A stretch of DNA of 64,000 bases from Nocardiopsis alba DSM 43377 (GTDB lineage Bacteria > Actinomycetota > Actinomycetes > Streptosporangiales > Streptosporangiaceae): contig NZ_ANAC01000015.1 of assembly GCF_000341225.1 (NCBI RefSeq), positions 62,001-126,000 on the forward strand, read 5' to 3'. Positions within the stretch are counted from its first letter, which is position 1, and every line of letters begins with the position of its first letter. Below are positions 49,465-59,763 of the stretch, one piece after another. The notes beneath the pieces are model-generated. The model ran no database searches. It was not told the DNA's origin and saw only the letters and a list, made by a program, of their open reading frames with translations. The translations under genes and the position numbers were made by a program.

Positions 49465-50149
49465 GTCAACCAATCATCCGGATCGACCGCCCCACGCCTG
49501 TCGAGCACCGGGGCGAGGGAGCGGAAGTCGTGGCGGGTCGCGGTCTGCCGCTGCCCCGTGCGTGTCCGAGCGCCGTCGGTCCGGGACCGGCCGTGGACAC
49601 CGGAACCGAACGGCGCTCGGGCGAGGAAAGTGCCCATCCAGCATACCCTCGCTCGACATCGGCGAGCCGGATTCGTGCGTGTCGGAGACCACTGGACCGC
49701 CCTGTTCGCCCTGGTTCTCGGCACGCGCCCGTACTCGTTCCGGGCGTCGTGTCGGAGAAGCGGGGTCTCTCTGTACGGGCAACGGACGAAGGACACGTGA
49801 AGAGCCTCAGGACGCCTATGGGGTAGCTCACATACCTTTTCGACATTTCGTTGAGCTCTCATCGTGGATCCCCTCCGTCACGGAGACCGCACACCGTGGT
49901 CACGATCCATCTTCCGTCGACCGGGTCCCCCGGGACTACCCATGTGCGTCCCGGGCACGTACGATCTCGTGAAGCACTCACGGCACCGTCGACTCCGACC
50001 CGCTGTTCCCCCACGCGACCCGCTCGGAGCACTCACCGGCCCGTCCCCCCTCAGGGCTCAGGGCGCGTACTGTGGTGCATCGAACCGAAGGCCCGTGCGG
50101 TTCCTCCCCAATTCACGTGCAGACACCAGGAGGTCGAGGTCCCCAGCGG
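49465..50149. other. 685-base gap without a supported gene
   Basis: Several short frames exist on both strands (for example minus 49461-49862) but none has consistent codon bias, ribosome-binding site or family resemblance. The stretch is slightly less GC-rich than coding DNA between 49810 and 49880. TACTGT at 50068-50073 is a possible -10 for the large gene that starts at 50150. I see no RNA gene or repeat. Confidence 0.5.
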
Positions 50150-52486
50150 ATGAACGCCGTCTCTCCGATCTGCCTCGTCGACCTCGCTCCGGCACTGCGC
50201 TGGTCGAGGTCGCCGGACGTGGCACCCCTGCTCCGACACGACCGGCTCATCGACGGTTGGTGGCGCTCCCTTCCGGTCACCCGCGTCCTGGACATCGCCG
50301 GTCCTCCCTGGTTGGCCCACGGCCTGGCCAGGCTCGCCGTCGAGCAGTGGGAGCACGTCCCCCTAGAGGAGTTCCTCCCGAGTCTGCGCAGCAGACCCGT
50401 GGACTGCTCCGAACTCTCCGAACCCGTACGCGGCGCGGTCGTGGCCACCGCCGGCGACTGGGACCACCTGATCTCCGCCACCCCTCAGGAGATCTCCGGC
50501 TGGTCTCTGGACGAATGCGGTGTCCTCGACATCGTCAGCACCGTCGCCTGGCGTGCCCTCCAACCCTGCTGTGAACTGCCGAGCGGCCCCACGCCCTCTC
50601 CCGCCCTGATGCTGGAGGCCGTGCGCACCATCTCGAACTGGCTCCCCGACACCGCGCCCGAACACGTGCGCAGCGCCCTCGACTACCTCGACGCGGCCAC
50701 CGGGGCGAGCGGTGTCCCGGACTCGCCCGAGGAGGGCGCGGAGGGGTCGAACCCGCCGCAGAGCCCGGCCACCCGGGCGATCCGCACCCTTCGCGCGCTC
50801 CGGGCCCATCGCGACCAGCGCGAGCGGGAGCGGTCCCCCGAGGAGGTGTCCGGCTCCGCGGCCGAGACCATGCCCTCCTCGAGCGACACCGTTCCGCCCT
50901 CCCCGAATCGGGTCGGCGGCGGCATGGTGAGCTCGGCGGCGATGATCCCCGGCACCACCCCGGCACCCGAACCCGAGAAGCCCTCCGGTTCGGGCCTGGG
51001 CGACCTGCGCTCCCAGTTCCGCAGCTCCCTGCTCGGCCCCGGACGCACCCTGCGCCGGCCCAGCTTCGGCCCGCCCAAGGCCATGCGCGACCAGCCCGAG
51101 GAACAGCCGCCCGCACCCGTCCTGGGACGCCACCCACTGGTGGACCTGGTCGAGGAGATGGTCCGTTCCTGGCCCGAGTTGGAGCGGACGGTGGCGGCCG
51201 AACGGCTCTTCGCCACCGACCCCATCAGCATCCGCGTCCTGTCCGAGCAGATCTCGGTGGACGTCACCGAGATCCGCGGCGCCCAGCGCAAGGTGGAGGA
51301 GCGGCTGTTGCGCTGGCTCGCCTCTCCCGAGGGCGCGGCCATCACCAAACACCTGCGCGAGTTGTCCGAACAGTTGGGCGCCGCCACCACCATCGACCGG
51401 CTCATCAACGCCCACCCCGATCATCCGGTGGACGTGCCCACGCTGCACACCCCGTTGTGGCGCGTGATCATCACCCTGTTCACCGATCGGCGGATGCACA
51501 ACGGGTGGCTCATCGCCGACGACCCCAACCGTCTGCGCCTTCAGACCCGTGAGCTGTTGGGGGACGCCCCCGACCTCACCGAGGCCGGTATCCGGTTGGG
51601 TCGGATCGGTGTCCGCCAACAGGAGCTGCGCGCCTGGCTGTTGAGCACGCCGGGGGTGAGCCTGCGCGAGGGCCGTGTACACGTGGACACCTCCGTGCCC
51701 GTGGAGGCCCCCGGTGGCGACCACTCCCCGGACGGGTCCGGGGCCACCACCGAGAACGGGCTGCCGATCCGCCGCCGCCCGGAGGCCCCGGCCCCCGAGC
51801 CCGCTTTCCCTCCGCCCGTACGGACCGGGCCCCCGCAAAGACCCGACCAGATCCAGGGGACGGCCCCGCCGCTGCGCGCGAACACGATGGCCCCGCCCGC
51901 TCCGGTCCCTCCGGTGGGGCTCGTCCACGACCCGCCGCCGCGCGGAGCCAGTGAACCGGCCCTGTCGGCCCGCTGTTTCCGCGCCCCGGACGGGCGTTGG
52001 TGGCACCGCATCGACATCACCGCCGATCACCTCAACGGGGCCCCGGTGGCGGTGCCCCCCGGGTACGCCACCCACCTGGGTCTCCAGCCGGGTCGTCTGC
52101 TGTGTCTGACCGCCCCGGGCGCCGATCTGTTGGTGCTGGTCTGGCGCGACCAACCGGCCTTCGACTCGTTGCGTCCGCTCCTGCGTCGGCAGGCGGCCCA
52201 GCCCGGCGACCGTATCTTCATCACGGTGACCGGGGATCGGTTGGACGCGCGCAAGCTGCCGGTGAGCGATCTGAGCGGCCACTCCCCCGCCGCCCGGGCC
52301 CTGCACCTGATCGGCTACACCGCTCCGGCGTCCACCGAGGAGGCCCTGCGCATCCTCTCCCGCCGGGTGACCGACAACGGCGACGAGTCGTTGGCCGAGC
52401 CCCGGGCGCTGCTCGACGTCCTGTCCCTGCGCGGCGACGAGGACATCGCCGGTGAGCTGCGTTCGGGCATGTTCGCCGCTCGCTAG
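50150..52486 (+). CDS. large protein with a sigma-region-4-like helix-turn-helix, function unknown
   Basis: The 778-residue protein has four parts. Residues 1-180 are helical, with Trp-rich segments (WEHVPLEEFLPSL; DWDHLISATPQEISGWS). Residues 190-320 are Ser/Pro/Glu-rich and disordered. Residues about 325-515 are well structured, with an HTH like sigma-70 region 4.2 (IRVLSEQISVDVTEIRGAQR) followed by PLWRVIITLFTDRRMHNGWL. After a Pro-rich linker, residues about 605-700 form a beta-rich domain (RWWHRIDITADHLNGAPVAV). No enzyme motif is visible. It stands alone before a strong terminator. The ATG at 50150 follows GGAGGTCGAGG at some distance. Confidence 0.75.
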   Translation: MNAVSPICLVDLAPALRWSRSPDVAPLLRHDRLIDGWWRSLPVTRVLDIAGPPWLAHGLARLAVEQWEHVPLEEFLPSLRSRPVDCSELSEPVRGAVVATAGDWDHLISATPQEISGWSLDECGVLDIVSTVAWRALQPCCELPSGPTPSPALMLEAVRTISNWLPDTAPEHVRSALDYLDAATGASGVPDSPEEGAEGSNPPQSPATRAIRTLRALRAHRDQRERERSPEEVSGSAAETMPSSSDTVPPSPNRVGGGMVSSAAMIPGTTPAPEPEKPSGSGLGDLRSQFRSSLLGPGRTLRRPSFGPPKAMRDQPEEQPPAPVLGRHPLVDLVEEMVRSWPELERTVAAERLFATDPISIRVLSEQISVDVTEIRGAQRKVEERLLRWLASPEGAAITKHLRELSEQLGAATTIDRLINAHPDHPVDVPTLHTPLWRVIITLFTDRRMHNGWLIADDPNRLRLQTRELLGDAPDLTEAGIRLGRIGVRQQELRAWLLSTPGVSLREGRVHVDTSVPVEAPGGDHSPDGSGATTENGLPIRRRPEAPAPEPAFPPPVRTGPPQRPDQIQGTAPPLRANTMAPPAPVPPVGLVHDPPPRGASEPALSARCFRAPDGRWWHRIDITADHLNGAPVAVPPGYATHLGLQPGRLLCLTAPGADLLVLVWRDQPAFDSLRPLLRRQAAQPGDRIFITVTGDRLDARKLPVSDLSGHSPAARALHLIGYTAPASTEEALRILSRRVTDNGDESLAEPRALLDVLSLRGDEDIAGELRSGMFAAR

Positions 52487-52497
52487 AGCCGTCTCGT

Positions 52498-52534
52498 CGA
52501 AGGCCCGCGACCACGTATCGGTCGCGGGCCTTCG
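52498..52534 (+). terminator. strong terminator after the sigma-4-like gene
   Basis: CGAAGGCCCGCGACC (52498-52512) pairs perfectly with GGTCGCGGGCCTTCG (52520-52534), 15 bp with a 7-base loop. Confidence 0.9.
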
Positions 52535-52599
52535 TCGTGCTCGCGGTGTTCACGGGCCGATTCGTCACGTTCCGGGCGTGACAGAGCACGAGGGAAGAT

Positions 52600-52618
52600 G
52601 TAGGTTAGCCTTACCTAA
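52600..52618 (+). promoter_or_regulatory. DtxR/IdeR iron box upstream of the DUF2470 gene
   Basis: GTAGGTTAGCCTTACCTAA agrees with the consensus TTAGGTTAGSCTAACCTAA except at the first base and one position of the right half. It ends ten bases before the GTG at 52629, so bound repressor would block initiation. Confidence 0.8.
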
Positions 52619-52628
52619 GAGAGCTGAG

Positions 52629-53375
52629 GTGATCCTCCTGTCCCCGAACACCCTGGCCCCGTCCCCCGTCGAGCGGGCCCGTTCCGTCCTGGCCCGCCCG
52701 AACCCGGCGACCGTGACGACCTCCGAGGCGTCCCTGCACCTGACCGGCCCCGCCTGTCACACCGGCCCCGACGGCGAGGTCACCCTGCTGATCCCGGACC
52801 GGCACCGTCTCCTGGCCCTGCTCGACCCCGAGGGCCACGAGGTCACCATCGAGTTCACCGACACCGCCCCCGTCGACCTGCGCGACCGGGTCCGCTCCCT
52901 GCTCTGGATCAACGGGAACCTGCGGTTGCCCTCCGCCCGGCGGGCCCGAGACCTGGCCCTCGAGGCGGTGGAGGACGATCCCGACGAACGCCTCCTCGAC
53001 CTGGGCCACGGACGCACCATGGTCGTCCTGGAGCCCCACCTGATCATGTACTCCGACAACGACGGCTGCCACCTGCTGTCCCCGGAGGAGTTCACCTCCC
53101 TGCGGGCGGACCCCTTCGACCGCTGGGAAGGGCCCTGGCTCCGCCACCTGGAGCGGGACCACGGCGACCTGCTGCACGCGGTCGTCCGCCACTGCCCGGT
53201 CCCCCTGCCCGAGGGCCGGCCACGTCCCCTGGGGGTGGACCGCTACGGGCTGCGCCTCCGCATGGAGGGGTCCGACGGCGACCACGACGTGCTGATCCCC
53301 TTCCACCGCCCGGCCCGCACCCCGCACGAGGTCGCGCACCGGGTCCACGAACTCGCCCACTCCCCCCTCTGGTGA
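52629..53375 (+). CDS. DUF2470-family protein, iron-regulated
   Basis: The 248-residue protein has a first part with VERARSVLARPNPATVTTSE and strand-rich LLDPEGHEVTIEFTD, and a C-terminal DUF2470-like segment (PLGVDRYGLRLRMEGSDGDH, DVLIPFHRPARTPHEVAHRV). DUF2470 also occurs as the tail of HugZ-type heme oxygenases, linking the family to iron or heme use; the flavin-reductase-like heme-degrading part is absent here. The iron box directly upstream supports an iron-starvation role. The GTG at 52629 was chosen; the longer frame runs back through the box and terminator. Confidence 0.8.
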   Translation: MILLSPNTLAPSPVERARSVLARPNPATVTTSEASLHLTGPACHTGPDGEVTLLIPDRHRLLALLDPEGHEVTIEFTDTAPVDLRDRVRSLLWINGNLRLPSARRARDLALEAVEDDPDERLLDLGHGRTMVVLEPHLIMYSDNDGCHLLSPEEFTSLRADPFDRWEGPWLRHLERDHGDLLHAVVRHCPVPLPEGRPRPLGVDRYGLRLRMEGSDGDHDVLIPFHRPARTPHEVAHRVHELAHSPLW

Positions 53376-53426
53376 GACCCCGGGCCCGGCGCGCTCGAAC
53401 GACACGGACGCCCATCGGCATCGCCC

Positions 53427-53798
53427 TCAGACCGCGTAGAAGCCCTCCGTGAGTCCGACGGCCGCGAAGAGACCCCAGCTCGTGACCTGGTAGAGGGACA
53501 TCGCCACGACCTGCGCGATCAGCAGGCGACGGCGCATCACGCTCGCACGGCGCGTGCACACCAGAACGAAGTGGGTGACACCGACCGGCGTCATCAGCAG
53601 CCACACCGTGGGCCACAGCCAGAAGAAGACCCACGGACCCCACCAGGCGGGGTGGTCCTGGGAGACGAGGAACAGGGAGCCCTGGGTCACCAGGACGACG
53701 CCCAGCGAGGCGAGGGCGAACAGCACCCACACGGGGATCCACCAGGCGGAGGTCGATCGTCGAACGGAGGCGCCGGACACGGCGACGGAGGGGGCCAT
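53427..53798 (-). CDS. small membrane protein, function unknown
   Basis: The 123-residue protein has four hydrophobic segments (WIPVWVLFALASLGVVLV; WWGPWVFFWLWPTVWLLM; VGVTHFVLVCTRR; LLIAQVVAMSLYQVTSWGLF). It is Trp-rich and has no recognisable motif. The ATG at 53798 has AGGA eight bases upstream. It lies just beyond the suf operon terminator in the same direction and probably has its own promoter. Confidence 0.6.
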   Translation of the reverse strand: MAPSVAVSGASVRRSTSAWWIPVWVLFALASLGVVLVTQGSLFLVSQDHPAWWGPWVFFWLWPTVWLLMTPVGVTHFVLVCTRRASVMRRRLLIAQVVAMSLYQVTSWGLFAAVGLTEGFYAV

Positions 53799-53859
53799 GG
53801 CGATATCCTGCCCCACCCCCTCGCGGCCCCGGGGCGCGGGGCCTCATGAGGAACGACGG

Positions 53860-53889
53860 CGGGCCGGGACCTCATGAGGTCCCGGCCCG
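53860..53889 (-). terminator. perfect palindromic terminator of the suf operon
   Basis: Bases 53860-53889 are a complete 30-base palindrome: CGGGCCGGGACCTCA and its reverse complement. It begins 18 bases beyond the stop of the last suf gene. Confidence 0.88.
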
Positions 53890-53907
53890 TTCGCACGTCG
53901 GATCGGA

Positions 53908-54285
53908 TCAGACGTTGAAGCCCAGCATGCGCAGCTGGTCCCGACCGTCGTCGGTGATCTTGTCCGGACCCCACGGCGGCATCCAGACCCAGTTGATCTT
54001 GACGTCGCGCTCGAACTCGTCCAGGGCGCTGTTGGCCTGGTCCTCGATCACGTCCGTCAGCGGGCAGGCCGCGCTGGTCAGGGTCATGTCCAGGGTGATC
54101 GAGGAGTCGTCCGCGTTCACCCCGTACAGCAGACCCAGGTCCACGATGTTCACCCCGAGCTCGGGGTCGATGACGTCCTTGAGCGCCTCTTCGATCTCCT
54201 CGGCCAGCTTCTCCTGTTCAGGAGAGAGCGGAGCGGCCTCGGGCTTCTCGGCGGTCTCGGTCGTCGTGCTCTCGTTCTCGCTCAT
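53908..54285 (-). CDS. sufT: Fe-S assembly factor, MIP18/DUF59 type (SufT)
   Basis: The 125-residue protein has an acidic Glu-rich N-terminus and the DUF59 core: IEEALKDVIDPELGVNIVDLG, LTSAACPLTDVIEDQANSAL with the conserved Cys, and INWVWMPPWGPDKITDDGRD. It helps mature Fe-S proteins. It starts immediately after the sufU stop with no gap, so it is translated by coupling. It is the last gene of the suf operon. Confidence 0.93.
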   Translation of the reverse strand: MSENESTTTETAEKPEAAPLSPEQEKLAEEIEEALKDVIDPELGVNIVDLGLLYGVNADDSSITLDMTLTSAACPLTDVIEDQANSALDEFERDVKINWVWMPPWGPDKITDDGRDQLRMLGFNV

Positions 54286-54762
54286 TCAGGCGCCTTCCTT
54301 CTCCAAGGACTGCGAGACCGCGTCCTTCCAGGCCATCCACCCCAGCAGGGCGCACTTGATCCGGGCCGGGTACTTGGACACGCCGACGAACGCCACCGCG
54401 TCCTCCAGCACGTCCTCGTCGGGTTCACCCTTGCCCTTGGACTGCATCATCTCGGTGAACGCGTTCAGGGTCTCCATCCCCTCGGCCACCGACCGGCCGA
54501 TCAGCAGGTCGGTGAGCACCGAGGTGCTGGCCTGACTGATCGAGCAGCCCATCCCCTCATAGGAGACGTCGCTGACGATCGCCTTCTCGTCCAGACCGGT
54601 CGCCCCGGAGGCGGGCGTCAACGCCACCCGCAGCGTCACCTCGTCCCCACAGGTGGGGTTGATGTGGTGCGCCTCGGCGTCGTGCGGATCCCGCAGCCCT
54701 TTGTGATGCGGGTTCCGATAGTGGTCCAGGATGATCTCCTGGTACATCGCGTCCAACTGCAT
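54286..54762 (-). CDS. sufU: SufU: zinc-dependent sulfur acceptor in Fe-S cluster assembly
   Basis: The 158-residue protein has the SufU/IscU ligands Cys38 and Asp40 (PTCGDEV), Cys73 (GMGCSISQA) and Cys137 (RIKCALLGW), and the 18-20-residue insertion (QSKGKGEPDEDVLEDAV) that separates SufU from IscU. It takes persulfide sulfur from SufS. The ATG at 54762 lies 22 bases after sufS; an internal ATG at 54747 is a less likely start. Confidence 0.95.
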   Translation of the reverse strand: MQLDAMYQEIILDHYRNPHHKGLRDPHDAEAHHINPTCGDEVTLRVALTPASGATGLDEKAIVSDVSYEGMGCSISQASTSVLTDLLIGRSVAEGMETLNAFTEMMQSKGKGEPDEDVLEDAVAFVGVSKYPARIKCALLGWMAWKDAVSQSLEKEGA

Positions 54763-54784
54763 GATCAGGCAGAATCCTCGATTA

Positions 54785-56071
<1,287 letters not shown>

Positions 56072-56833
56072 TTACGCGCCCGCCTTCACGAACCGCTCGT
56101 AACCCTCGGACTCCAGCGCGGCGGCCAGCTCGGGGCCACCGGACTCGGCGATGCGACCCTCCGCGAAGACGTGCACGAAGTCGGGCTTCACGTAGTTGAG
56201 GATGCGGGTGTAGTGCGTGATGAGCATGACGCCCATGTCGTTGGCCGCCTGGGCGCGGTTGATGCCCTCGGAGACGATCTTGAGCGCGTCGACGTCCAGG
56301 CCGGAGTCGGTCTCGTCCAGGATCGCGACCTTCGGCTTGAGCAGCTCGAGCTGAAGGATCTCGTGACGCTTCTTCTCACCACCGGAGAAGCCCTCGTTGA
56401 CGCCGCGGGCGGCGAAGGAGGAGTCGATGGACAGGTCCTTCATCGCGCCCTGGAGCTCCTTGGAGAACTGCCGGAGCTTGGGGGCCTCGCCGCGCACCGC
56501 GCTGACGGAGCTGCGCAGGAAGTTGGACATGGAGACGCCCGGGACCTCGACCGGGTACTGCATCGCCAGGAACACGCCGGCGCGCGCCCGCTCGTCGACC
56601 TCCATCTCCAGGACGTTCTCACCGTCGAGGAGGACCTCGCCCTCGGTGATCTCGTAACGGGGGTGGCCCGCGATCGCGTAGGCGAGGGTGGACTTGCCGG
56701 AGCCGTTGGGGCCCATGATGGCGTGGGTCTCACCGGAGTTGATGGTGAGGTCGACGCCCTTGAGGATCTCCTGCCGCTCGTCCTCGCTGATGAGGACGTC
56801 GGCACGCAGACCGCGGATTTCGAACTTCGTCAT
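56072..56833 (-). CDS. sufC: SufC: ATPase of the SufBCD scaffold
   Basis: The 253-residue ABC-type ATPase has Walker A GPNGSGKSTLAYAIAG, SufC-specific FLRSSVSAVRGEAPKL, signature FSGGEKKRHEILQLELL, Walker B VAILDETDSGLDVDAL and the switch His in LITHYTRIL. It drives structural change in SufB-SufD during cluster building. The ATG is eight bases after the Rieske gene stop. Confidence 0.96.
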   Translation of the reverse strand: MTKFEIRGLRADVLISEDERQEILKGVDLTINSGETHAIMGPNGSGKSTLAYAIAGHPRYEITEGEVLLDGENVLEMEVDERARAGVFLAMQYPVEVPGVSMSNFLRSSVSAVRGEAPKLRQFSKELQGAMKDLSIDSSFAARGVNEGFSGGEKKRHEILQLELLKPKVAILDETDSGLDVDALKIVSEGINRAQAANDMGVMLITHYTRILNYVKPDFVHVFAEGRIAESGGPELAAALESEGYERFVKAGA

Positions 56834-56841
56834 TTCAAGCC

Positions 56842-57177
56842 TCAGGAATTCTTCTCATCCAGCGAGACGAGCACGTCATCGCCGTCGATCTTCACGTCGT
56901 AGGTGGGAACCGGCCGGGTCGCGGGCGGGTTGATCGGCGCCCCCGACTTCAGGTCGAAGCAGGAACCGTGCAGCCAGCACTCGATGGTCCCGTCCTCGAC
57001 CTCGCCCTCCGAGAGGCGGACCTCGGCGTGCGAGCACACGTCGCGCAGCGCGTAGATCTCACCCTCGGTGCGCACCAGCGCGATGGGCGTCTCGTCGTCG
57101 GTCTCGATCCCCAGGACACCTTCCTCGGGGATCTCGTCGAGCTCGGCGACCTTGGTCCAGCCGTCGGTCTCACTCAT
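56842..57177 (-). CDS. Rieske-type ferredoxin inside the suf operon
   Basis: The 111-residue protein has the [2Fe-2S] ligands Cys48-x-His50 (DVCSHAEVRL) and Cys67-x2-His70 (IECWLHGSCFDL), as in the ferredoxin subunits of non-heme oxygenases. In many actinobacteria this gene lies between sufD and sufC, so it probably feeds electrons to cluster assembly rather than to an oxygenase. The ATG at 57177 overlaps the sufD end by eight bases. Confidence 0.93.
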   Translation of the reverse strand: MSETDGWTKVAELDEIPEEGVLGIETDDETPIALVRTEGEIYALRDVCSHAEVRLSEGEVEDGTIECWLHGSCFDLKSGAPINPPATRPVPTYDVKIDGDDVLVSLDEKNS

Positions 57178-58330
57178 GTGCGGCAAGCTTTCGCTCGACC
57201 TTCTCCATGACGTGATCGCGCAGGTCCTCGTCGTCGATCCGGTTGACGATGTCCAGGAAGTAGCCCCGGATGATCAGACGCCGGGCCTCCTCGGCGGGGA
57301 TGCCGCGCGAGCACAGGTAGAAGAGGTGGATGTCGTCCAGCCGACCGCTGGCGCTGGCGTGTCCGGCCCCCTGCACCTCACCGGTGAAGATCTCCAGGTT
57401 CGGCACGGAGTCGACACGGGTGTCGTCGGTGAGCTGGAGGTTCCGGTTGTGCTCGTAGGAGTCGGTGCCCTCGGTGCCCTCGCCGATGATCACGTCACCG
57501 ATCCAGACCGTGTGGGCCCCGGCGCCGCTGAGCGCGCCCTTGTAGTCCACGCGGGACCGGGTGTGGGACAGGTTGTGGTCGATCAGCGAGCGGTGCTCGT
57601 GGTGCTGGTCGTCCCCGGCGAAGTAGAGCCCGTAGAGCTCGGCGTTGCCGCCGCGGCCCTCGTAGGAGACGCGCGGGGAGAGACGGATCAGGTCGCCGCC
57701 CAGGGTGATGACGACCGACTTGAAGCTGGCGTCCTTGCCGATCCGCGCGTTGTGCTGACCGACCTCGACGGCGTCGTCGTCCTGCTCCTGGAGGTTGACC
57801 AGGGTGAGCCTGGCGCCCTCACCGACGTGGATGTCGAGGGTGCCCGCCCGCACACCGGTGCCGGTGGCGGTCATGATGATCGTGGCCTCGGCCATCGGCT
57901 GGACGTCGATCACCATCTGCTCGAAGGCGGTGCCGCCCAGACCCTTGCGGTCGATCGTGATCGCCTTGTCGGCGACCAGCGAGCGCGGCACGGTGACGAC
58001 GGTGGCCTGCTCGAAGGAGCTGTAGGCCTGCGCGATCACGCGGTCGACGGGCAGACCCGCCTTGCCCAGACGCTCGTCGTCACGGCCGACCTTCTCGACG
58101 GTGACGCCCTCGGGGGCGTCGATGACGAGCTCGTCGGTGCCGTCGGCGGTCCCCTTCCAGTCGTGCAGACCCTTGAGGCGGCGCAGCGGGGTGAAGCGCC
58201 ACTCCTCCTCGCGCCCGTTCGGGACGGGGAAGTCGTTCACGTCGCTGGAGCCGTGCGTGTCGAGCTTGGAGACCGGGATCTGTCCCAGGCCGTGGCTGTG
58301 CGCCTTGGGCTCCGTGTTCGTGGTCGTCAA
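57170..58330 (-). CDS. sufD: SufD: scaffold subunit
   Basis: The 386-residue beta-helix protein shows NDFPVPNGREEEWRFTPLRR near the N-terminus and the family core RSRVDYKGALSGAGAHTVWI, NRNLQLTDDTRVDSVPNLEI, GHASASGRLDDIHLFYLCSR. It pairs with SufB and SufC. The start appears to be TTG at 58330, one base after the sufB stop, with GGTGGG in the sufB end as ribosome-binding site. A TTG start could keep SufD below SufB. Confidence 0.93.
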   Translation of the reverse strand: MTTTNTEPKAHSHGLGQIPVSKLDTHGSSDVNDFPVPNGREEEWRFTPLRRLKGLHDWKGTADGTDELVIDAPEGVTVEKVGRDDERLGKAGLPVDRVIAQAYSSFEQATVVTVPRSLVADKAITIDRKGLGGTAFEQMVIDVQPMAEATIIMTATGTGVRAGTLDIHVGEGARLTLVNLQEQDDDAVEVGQHNARIGKDASFKSVVITLGGDLIRLSPRVSYEGRGGNAELYGLYFAGDDQHHEHRSLIDHNLSHTRSRVDYKGALSGAGAHTVWIGDVIIGEGTEGTDSYEHNRNLQLTDDTRVDSVPNLEIFTGEVQGAGHASASGRLDDIHLFYLCSRGIPAEEARRLIIRGYFLDIVNRIDDEDLRDHVMEKVERKLAAHE

Positions 58331-58331
58331 C

Positions 58332-59744
58332 TCAACCCACCGATCCTTCCATCTGGAGCTCGATCAGACGGTTCAGCTCCAGCGCGTATTCCATCGGGAG
58401 CTCCCGGGCGATGGGCTCCACGAATCCTCGAACGACCATGGCCATGGCCTCTTCCTCGCCCATCCCCCGGCTCATCAGGTAGAAGAGCTGGTCCTCGCTG
58501 ACCTTGGAGACGGTGGCCTCGTGCGCGAGCTCGACGTCGTCCTCGCGCAGGTCGTTGTAGGGGTAGGTGTCGGAACGGCTGATCGTGTCGATCAGCAGGG
58601 CGTCGCACTCCACCGAGGACTTGGCGAGGTGCGCCCCCTCCTGGACCTGGATCAGGCCGCGGTAGGAGGAGCGACCGCCACCGCGCGCCACCGACTTGGA
58701 GACGACCTTGGAGGAGGTGTTGGGCGCGCAGTGCACCATCTTGGCGCCGGTGTCCTGGTGCTGACCCTCGCCCGCGAACGCGATCGAGAGGGTCTCGCCC
58801 TTGGCGTGCTCGCCCATCAGGTACACGGCCGGGTACTTCATGGTGACCTGGGAGCCGATGTTGCCGTCGACCCACTCCATGGTCGCGCCCTCTTCGGCGA
58901 TGGCGCGCTTGGTGACCAGGTTGAAGACGTTGTTCGACCAGTTCTGGATGGTCGTGTAACGGCAGCGGGCGTTCTTCTTGACGATGATCTCGACGACCGC
59001 GGAGTGCAGCGAGTCCGACTTGTAGATCGGCGCGGTGCAGCCCTCGACGTAGTGGACGTAGGCGCCCTCGTCGACGATGATCAGCGTCCGCTCGAACTGA
59101 CCCATGTTCTCGGTGTTGATCCGGAAGTAGGCCTGGAGCGGGATCTCCACGTGCACGTTCTTGGGCACGTAGATGAACGAGCCACCGCTCCACACCGCCG
59201 TGTTGAGCGCGGCGAACTTGTTGTCGCCGGCCGGGATCACGGAGCCGAAGTACTCCTCGAAGATCTCCGGGTGCTCCTTGAGCGCGGTGTCGGTGTCCAG
59301 GAAGATGACACCCTGCTCCTCCAGGTCCTCGCGGATCTGGTGGTAGACGACCTCGGACTCGTACTGAGCGGCGACACCGGCGACCAGACGCTGCTTCTCC
59401 GCCTCGGGGATGCCCAGCTTGTCGTAGGTGTTCTTGATGTCCTCGGGCAGGTCCTCCCAGGAGGTGGCCTGCTTCTCCGTGGACCGCACGAAGTACTTGA
59501 TGTTGTCGAAGTCGATCTTGGACAGGTCCGCGCCCCAGTCGGGCATCGGCTTCTTGTCGAAGAGCCGGAGCGACTTCAGACGGAGCTTGGTCATCCACTC
59601 CGGCTCGCTCTTCTTGTCCGAGATGTCCCGGACGACCTCCTCGTTCAGACCACGACGGGCCGTGGCCCCGGCCTCGTCGGAGTCGGCCCAGCCGTACTCA
59701 TATGTTCCGAGCCCTTCGAGCTCGGGGTGCGCGACAGAAGTCAT
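58332..59744 (-). CDS. sufB: SufB: scaffold subunit for Fe-S assembly
   Basis: The 470-residue protein shows [40 protein letters not shown] sequence, [40 protein letters not shown] with the conserved Cys, and [20 protein letters not shown]. No intein is present, unlike the SufB of some mycobacteria. It is the first structural gene after sufR (19-base gap); AGGAGGAGT lies upstream of the ATG at 59744. Confidence 0.96.
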   Translation of the reverse strand: MTSVAHPELEGLGTYEYGWADSDEAGATARRGLNEEVVRDISDKKSEPEWMTKLRLKSLRLFDKKPMPDWGADLSKIDFDNIKYFVRSTEKQATSWEDLPEDIKNTYDKLGIPEAEKQRLVAGVAAQYESEVVYHQIREDLEEQGVIFLDTDTALKEHPEIFEEYFGSVIPAGDNKFAALNTAVWSGGSFIYVPKNVHVEIPLQAYFRINTENMGQFERTLIIVDEGAYVHYVEGCTAPIYKSDSLHSAVVEIIVKKNARCRYTTIQNWSNNVFNLVTKRAIAEEGATMEWVDGNIGSQVTMKYPAVYLMGEHAKGETLSIAFAGEGQHQDTGAKMVHCAPNTSSKVVSKSVARGGGRSSYRGLIQVQEGAHLAKSSVECDALLIDTISRSDTYPYNDLREDDVELAHEATVSKVSEDQLFYLMSRGMGEEEAMAMVVRGFVEPIARELPMEYALELNRLIELQMEGSVG

Positions 59745-59763
59745 GCGCGGACTCCTCCTGGAC

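Noticed and set aside
49461..49862. 133-codon minus-strand frame upstream of the SGNH gene
   Set aside because: It has no ribosome-binding site, irregular third-position GC and no recognisable domain; I treat the region as non-coding.
52452..52628. longer start for the DUF2470 gene
   Set aside because: It would read through the terminator at 52498-52534 and the iron box at 52600-52618.
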